A stretch of DNA of 64,000 nt from Lactifluus volemus (taxonomy: Eukaryota > Basidiomycota > Agaricomycetes > Russulales > Russulaceae): the NCBI GenBank assembly GCA_022376515.1, contig WTXI01000002.1, positions 992,001 to 1,056,000 of the forward strand, given 5' to 3'. Of the stretch, positions 58,801 through 64,000 are shown in pieces (position 1 is the first letter of the stretch; each line of letters begins with the position of its first letter). Position numbers and translations under genes: made by a program. The notes beneath the pieces are model-generated. The model saw nothing but the letters and a program-made list of their open reading frames with translations, did no database searches and was not told where the DNA came from.

Positions 58801-59766
58801 TTCGGGAAGGTTTACCTCGGCATGGACGCTACAAACGGACTGCTCATGGCAGTGAAACAAGTGGAAGTTCCTACTACGGCATCCGATGAACGAAAGAAAA
58901 CGATGATTAATGCCTTGGAGCGGGAAATTGAATTGCTCAAGGACCTACAACACGCGAATATAGTCCAATACCTCTGTGGGTCCTTCGTAGACTGTATCCC
59001 CCTCTCTCACTCATACACATTTCTCCATTAGACTCATCTTCGGATGAAGAATATTTCAACATCTTTTTGGAATACGTACCAGGCGGTTCGGTCGCTGCCC
59101 TGCTGCGAAACTATGGTGCCTTTGAAGAGCCCCTCGTCCGCAACTTTGTTCGCCAAATTCTTGAGGGGTTACACTACGTTCACGAACGAGGCATCGTCCA
59201 TCGTGATATCAAGGGCGCGAACGTTCTGGTAGACAACAAGGGCGGTATAAAGATTTCGGACTTCGGTATTTCAAAAAAACTTGAGGACAGTAAGTCGGCC
59301 AGTCACGTCATTGCCGTATGAGACTTACAGCCACTTGTAAGATCTCTTGCCAGGGAATCGCCTACACCGTCCTTCCCTCCAGGGCTCCGTCTATTGGATG
59401 GCTCCCGAAGTTGTCAGACAGGTCGCATACACTAAGAAGGCTGACATATGGAGCGTCGGTTGTTTGATCGTCGAGATGCTCACAGGAGAGCACCCCTGGG
59501 CTCAACTCAACCAGATGCAGGCCATCTTCAAGGTATCGTCCACATATAACCATCCCTCCTTTGGTGGCTGACCTTCTGTTCAGATCGGCTCCTCCAGTGC
59601 GAAGCCGCCCATCCCTTCTGACATATCGGCTGACGCTCAGAACTTCCTGGATCTGTGCTTCGAGCTCGACCATGAAATTCGACCACCTGCAGGTGACCTT
59701 CTAGTCCACGCATGGATGAAGAAGAAGCCTGGAACGAAAGCGCAAAAGTCCAAAGATAGTTCATAG
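55859..59766 (+). CDS. STE11: MAPKKK Ste11 (SAM, Ras-association, kinase)
   Basis: SAM domain in residues about 75-145 ([40 protein letters not shown]), then a Ser/Pro-rich linker. A Ras-associating domain follows ([33 protein letters not shown]), then a second disordered, acidic linker. The C-terminal kinase has [83 protein letters not shown] and [21 protein letters not shown]-loop, Lys, HRD, DFG and APE all present. This is the Ste11/Byr2 plan of the mating and invasive-growth MAPK cascade. A frame break at the C5 run 57146-57150 (one more C needed) separates the SAM half from the rest. Introns sit at about 58719, 58976 and 59291. Confidence 0.92.
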
Positions 59767-60603
59767 GTGAAAGTCGGAATTAGTGGAAATTTATACCTAC
59801 GTTTTGTTGCGTGTCGCATTATCTTTTATTTAGAATTTCTTTTCTTTGCAAGGTGATGCGCGCTTTGCGAAGGAAGTCTTCGAACCGATGGGGTGCACGA
59901 TAATCCAGACCGCACAGAGACGACAGTGGAGGGCGTCGTAGAGCGTTCCTGCAGATCGACAACAGAGGAGCGGATACGGCTATCGAAAAGGGGTGTCAGA
60001 ACTGGGAGCAACCGCTATCCGCCTCTGAACTCAACTCTATCCGATCTATGCTCGACCGGGATGGGTAGCAATGAATGCGGTTACACCTTACGAATTGTGA
60101 CAGAAATACACCATCCGATTTGAAGTACTCTTTGAGAACAAGTTGTCCAAAGTAAGACCTCAAGAGCGTGTACGGGTTTTTTCATGCTGAGGCCGAGACT
60201 GGCAGGGCTAGACGCATTGCCGCCGCGAAGGCTCTCCGAGTCACTTCCCAGCTTATTCTCACTCGGCTTCATCCTCGCCTCCATATAGAGCCTCACTTGC
60301 GAATCGAGCTTTCCCACACTAGTGTAGCAGCATCGGAACGGCGCCTCCCTGACGTGGTGGCCTTGCGGATGTCGATTTACCTGTTGATGACTTATTAATA
60401 ACTCAAGAGCTGCGACATTGGAGAAAACGACACTGCATTGGGGTCTATGCTCATGACAAGCGGAGAACTGAACTAGTAGTATTTATGTTGCTAAGTACTA
60501 CCCAATACTAAGGAGAGCCCGCTGGAAAGACTGGAAGGTGCTCAAGTTGACGAGGCGTCACGGCACTGGCAGAAACAGGAAGTGGTGAATTGGGTGTGGT
60601 GGG
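59767..60603. other. Intergenic region, STE11 to retroelement
   Basis: 837 bp. Short ORFs occur on both strands without recognised domains. It may hold the STE11 3' UTR. No tRNA is found. Confidence 0.45.
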
Positions 60604-60869
60604 TGTTGACTGTTGGAAGCGCAGCCTCGCAGAGCGTAAGTCGAGCCAACGCGCGGTGACACGTTACGTGACGTGTGACCGCTTATACCCGGTGATACCA
60701 GTTTCGGACAGATTACTGATTTTGGACAGTCGTTATCTATGTTTCATCATATTGCCCCGATCTCTTCGTTTCACATAGCGTTCCACCTTTTATTGCTTCA
60801 ATATTAGTCTACTAATTATCTCAGTTACCTTCTAGCATAAGTACTGTAACTTCTGTGTTCCGCACACCT

Positions 60870-61035
60870 CAGTCTTTTCTCTTTCTGACTGAGGTTAGTA
60901 TCTTATCACTATTTACTTCACTTCTAAGTTACTTACTATCTACCTAGCCTCAGCATTGATCTGTCGTCCAATAGGTAGATAATACAGTCTTTTCTCTTTC
61001 TGACTGAGCCTCAGCATTGATCTGTCGTCCAATAG
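60870..61035 (+). repeat. Duplicated 24- and 27-bp blocks in Copia 5' region
   Basis: Block A (CAGTCTTTTCTCTTTCTGAC..., 24 bp) occurs at 60870-60893 and 60985-61008. Block B (CCTCAGCATTGATCTGTCGT..., 27 bp) occurs at 60948-60974 and 61009-61035. The copies are identical. The arrangement is A, spacer, B, spacer, A, B. Confidence 0.95.
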
Positions 61036-61103
61036 ATTATGAGACCTGAGCTTTGAAGCTCTGACAGACATCACGCGCGCACTACTTTCGAATTTGCAAT
61101 ACT

Positions 61104-64000
61104 ATGTCTACCTCTACGCAGACGTCCCCGTCACAAGGCGGCAATGCTCCTCCCGCAGGGGCCGCGACATCCTCACAGGCTGCTCCGGGTAAACCACCAC
61201 ACTTGCTGAACCTTCCCCTTCTTGAAATGGACGGCAGCAACTACGCGTTTTGGAAGTGCCGTGTCGAAACCGTCTTCACCTTTCACGATCTATGGTCAGT
61301 CGTTGACGGATCCTCTGCCAAGCCAGATCCAGTAGCCAATCCTGTTGGTGCCGCTGCCTGGAACGTCAAAAACGAGAGCGCACGCATGCATCTCGTTATG
61401 GCCATGACAGACGAACCCCTGAACTCAGTCCTTGACACCAAATCTGCGAAAATTACCTGGGATCGACTCGCTGAGCGTTACGAAGGCAAAGGGGAGCAGA
61501 AGGTTACCCACCTGATCGACGATGTCTTCCGTCGTCAGCTCCTCGATACCGAACCGCTCGAGCCCCAGATAAATTCCCTCATCCGCTCTGCCCGCACTAT
61601 TACCGCTCTCGGCCTTGCCCTCGATGATCGCATCATCGCGCACACCATTATCGGGGCGCTCCCACCTTCCTTATCCACCCTTAAGACTATCCTATCCACC
61701 CGTGATAACATCGACATTGAATATACCAAATCACAAATCATCCGTGATGAGCAGCGTCGAGTTCATGAGTCCGGGATGGCCGCCACCGCGTTCTTCGCCA
61801 AATCGGGCAAGACCGCTAAAAAGGGGAAAGGGAAGGGTAAAGGGAAGCAGGAGGACAAGTCCAAGAAGTACTGCACTCACTGCAAGATCTCGGGCCATGA
61901 CGTGAGCGAGTGTCGGAAATTGAAGAAGGAGCAGGAGGCCAAGGCAGCCGCAGCTAACAGCGCAAAGCCAGCGACCGCGACGCCCGCCGCAACGGCGAAA
62001 ATTGCCTCCGCAGACGAGCCAGCCTCGGACGAGACCGTTCGCACTGTCCACGTGTTCCGCGCGCAGTCGAACGCGAGCAGCCAATCCCCCCATCATCACT
62101 CCTGGATTATGGACTCCGGAGCATCCCGCACCATGTGTTCTAACCGCAACTGGTTCCAGCAATACTCTACCCTTGCTAAAGATATCCCCGTCGTCCTGGG
62201 TGATAATAGTGCCATCCATGGCGTCGGCCAGGGTCGCGTTCACGTCCGAATGCGGGCTGGGAAGCAATGGAACGAAGTGGTCCTCCAAAACGTCCTCCAC
62301 GTCCCGGAGTTGCACGGGAACTTGCTGTCCGTCTCTCACCTTACTGATTGCGGTGCCGACGTTCGTTTTATCGGACAAGGCTGCCACATTTACGACCCGA
62401 GCGGAAATGTCATCTGCGAAGGTCAGCACCATCTCAACCTGTATCTCATGCATATCCACACAATTCCCCTCGCATCCGCACACCTTGCCATCGTCGAATC
62501 TTTCCCCGCTGAAGGAGATGATCTCACGCCCGCAAATGTTGTCGCGCTAGCAGCCCGAGCGCCGTCCGCGAAAGCTGACTTAGCCACTTGGCACCGGCGC
62601 CTCGGCCACTTAAATACCGACACGATTTTGCGCATGGCTAAGAAAGGCACTGTCAGCGGCATCGAGATCACATCTGGGAAGTCCCTTACCACCCCATGTG
62701 AATCCTGCTTGAAGGGGAAACAGACCCGAGCCGAAATCCAGAAAACAACCGAGTCGCGATCGAACACCATCCTCGGCCGTATCCACTCGGACCTGTGTGG
62801 CAAAATGTCGACTCGATCACACAAAGGGTACCATTATTTTGTCACCTGGATCGACGACGCCTCTCGGAAGGTCTTCGTGGCGGGTCTACGAGAGAAATCG
62901 GATGCACTGGCACGCTTCAAAGTGTTCGTGACCAGGGTTGAGGTGCAGACCGGCAAACGCGTTAAGCGTCTCCGCACCAATGGAGGGGGTGAGTACAAAG
63001 GGGGGGAGTTCTCGGAATTTCTAGATGAGCGTGGCATTCAGCACGAGATGACAACGCCACATACACCTGAGCACAACGGCGTTGCCGAGCGCATGAATCG
63101 CACGCTGCTCGACAAGGTGCGCTCCATGCTCACAGATGCGAAGCTTCCCGAATCCTACTGGTACGAGGCACTCGAATATGCTGCCTTGCTGCATAATGTA
63201 TCCCCCACACGCGCACTCGACAACCGAACGCCCGAGGAAGCTTGGAGCGGCAATAAGCCCGACATCTCGGCCTACCGCGTCTTCGGCTCCCGAGCCTTCA
63301 TGCACGTCCCTAAGAAAAAACGTGTGAAGTTAGCTGCCCGCTCATTAATCTGCACGTTTCTCGGTTTTGCCAAGAACAGGAAAGCCTACCTGCTTGTGCA
63401 CCGACAAACCCGCCGCTTTTTTGAGTCTCGCGATGTCGTGTTCGACGAGGGGGGGCCAGTTAAACTCTACGAGCGTATCATCCTCGAACCCGACGACGCC
63501 GACGACGTCCTAAACACCACCACGCCGGGCGCAACGCCCACACCAGCCGCAACGCCACCTGCGCCGAATGACTCTTCCAGCTCCTCTTCTAGTTCCTCCG
63601 ATTCCGAAAGCAGCTCTGAAACAGACTCAGTCAGCGAATCAGAGATCGAGCAACTACTCGATGAGGCACCCGAAGTGACTCCTCAACCTCCCGATCTTCC
63701 GATCGCGCTCTCGCGACCGAAGCGGAACGTCCGCGCGCCCGTCCGCGATGACGATCCCCGCTACTCGACCTCCTCATACGGAGCACGTAGGCGACCTGCC
63801 GAACGCGCTACAGTCGCGCGCGACCCTGCTAGCGATCCGAGGACTTATGCCGAAGCCATGGCACGTCCCGATGCCGCTCAGTGGGAGCTTGCCTGTAACG
63901 AGGAAAAGCGAATGTTTGAGCATATGGGGGTTTACGAGGCGGTCCCGCGCCCTACCAATCGAAAGGTTGTGGGGAGCAAATGGGTCTTCAGGATCAAGAG
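61104..64000 (+). CDS. Copia Gag-Pol polyprotein (partial, open to window edge)
   Basis: An uninterrupted 965-codon frame from ATG 61104 to the window end. Gag (residues 1-250) has LEMDGSNYAFWKCRVETVF. A CCHC zinc knuckle (C257, C260, H265, C270) follows a Lys/Gly stretch. The protease site is WIMDSGASRTM (D337). The GAG-pre-integrase part is WHRRLGHLNTDTILRMAKKG (496 on). The integrase core has D563 (HSDLCG) and E662 (NGVAER), but the second Asp is Asn626 in RTNGGGEYKGG; 626 and 662 are 35 residues apart, the DD35E spacing. A Ser-rich linker and the start of reverse transcriptase (WELACNEEKRMFEHMGVYEA, about 927 on; KVVGSKWVFRIK) follow. The RT active site and RNase H lie outside. Confidence 0.95.
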   Translation, partial: MSTSTQTSPSQGGNAPPAGAATSSQAAPGKPPHLLNLPLLEMDGSNYAFWKCRVETVFTFHDLWSVVDGSSAKPDPVANPVGAAAWNVKNESARMHLVMAMTDEPLNSVLDTKSAKITWDRLAERYEGKGEQKVTHLIDDVFRRQLLDTEPLEPQINSLIRSARTITALGLALDDRIIAHTIIGALPPSLSTLKTILSTRDNIDIEYTKSQIIRDEQRRVHESGMAATAFFAKSGKTAKKGKGKGKGKQEDKSKKYCTHCKISGHDVSECRKLKKEQEAKAAAANSAKPATATPAATAKIASADEPASDETVRTVHVFRAQSNASSQSPHHHSWIMDSGASRTMCSNRNWFQQYSTLAKDIPVVLGDNSAIHGVGQGRVHVRMRAGKQWNEVVLQNVLHVPELHGNLLSVSHLTDCGADVRFIGQGCHIYDPSGNVICEGQHHLNLYLMHIHTIPLASAHLAIVESFPAEGDDLTPANVVALAARAPSAKADLATWHRRLGHLNTDTILRMAKKGTVSGIEITSGKSLTTPCESCLKGKQTRAEIQKTTESRSNTILGRIHSDLCGKMSTRSHKGYHYFVTWIDDASRKVFVAGLREKSDALARFKVFVTRVEVQTGKRVKRLRTNGGGEYKGGEFSEFLDERGIQHEMTTPHTPEHNGVAERMNRTLLDKVRSMLTDAKLPESYWYEALEYAALLHNVSPTRALDNRTPEEAWSGNKPDISAYRVFGSRAFMHVPKKKRVKLAARSLICTFLGFAKNRKAYLLVHRQTRRFFESRDVVFDEGGPVKLYERIILEPDDADDVLNTTTPGATPTPAATPPAPNDSSSSSSSSSDSESSSETDSVSESEIEQLLDEAPEVTPQPPDLPIALSRPKRNVRAPVRDDDPRYSTSSYGARRRPAERATVARDPASDPRTYAEAMARPDAAQWELACNEEKRMFEHMGVYEAVPRPTNRKVVGSKWVFRIK

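Larger units (their letters stand above)
60604..64000 (+). mobile_element. Ty1/Copia LTR retrotransposon, 5' part
   Basis: The coding part is a certain Copia (Gag, protease, integrase, then reverse transcriptase start). The 5' limit is a guess: TGTTGACTGTTGGAAGCG at 60604 looks like an LTR start, and TCTGTCGTCCA, ending at 61030, like an LTR end (TG...CA). The 3' LTR lies outside the window, so neither the LTR borders nor a target duplication can be checked here. No clear primer-binding site was found. Confidence 0.75.

Noticed and set aside
60081..60317. Minus-strand ORF of 78 codons between STE11 and the Copia element
   Set aside because: No domain, no splice context and no coding bias that I can see.
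61425..62483. Minus-strand ORFs of 72 and 250 codons
   Set aside because: They lie opposite the Copia polyprotein, which has complete Gag, protease and integrase motifs in an uninterrupted frame.

Overview
The window is nuclear DNA of a filamentous basidiomycete, most likely an Agaricomycete. Genes are split by many 50-65 bp GT-AG introns, intergenic gaps are short, and the protein set is fungal: cell-wall alpha-1,3-glucan synthase, DASH subunit Dad3, a SAM-RA-kinase Ste11, and a Trs120-type TRAPP subunit. The base composition and the Copia element would fit Ceratobasidiaceae/Rhizoctonia-like fungi, but that is only a guess. I see no prokaryotic, viral or biosynthetic-cluster features.

Layout. 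1-15 kb holds the tail of a WD40 gene, lumazine synthase RIB4, a Srp40/Nopp140 nucleolar protein, a TilS-type tRNA lysidine synthase, a YTH-domain m6A reader, a Gfd2-like protein, a NUDT19-type Nudix hydrolase, lipoyl(octanoyl) transferase LIP2 and a BTB-like protein. 15-19 kb is a gene-poor stretch with one candidate small gene carrying a TATA box. 19-32 kb is dense housekeeping: DAD3, ARC40 (Arp2/3), VPS55, TRS120, DPM2, the N-terminal methyltransferase TAE1, fork-protection factor CSM3/SWI3 and CMR1. 32-47 kb holds two conserved unknowns, COA8, NUP133, a PRCC-family protein, a DNA-transposon MITE, HTD2, a CRG1-like methyltransferase and a sphingoid base kinase. 47-60 kb holds the 7.9 kb AGS1 gene and, divergent from it, the MAPKKK STE11. 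60.6-64 kb is the 5' part of a Ty1/Copia retrotransposon running off the window.

Genes are arranged mostly as head-to-head pairs. Six pairs have start codons less than 150 bp apart: RIB4/SRP40, ARC40/VPS55 (181 bp with the downstream VPS55 start preferred here), TRS120/DPM2, TAE1/CSM3, NUP133/PRCC and the methyltransferase/LCB kinase. Pairs therefore probably share bidirectional promoters. Several genes serve mitochondria (LIP2, COA8, HTD2, an unknown beside COA8, possibly TilS and the Nudix enzyme).

Two things stand out. First, at least seven otherwise intact genes show single-base deletion frame breaks, most of them at short homopolymers, which looks like residual sequencing or assembly error rather than gene death. 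Second, a 166-bp Tc1/mariner-type MITE lies across the 3' end of HTD2 and supplies exactly its last 17 codons and stop codon. The Copia polyprotein is open throughout the window, but its integrase has Asn at the second catalytic Asp.
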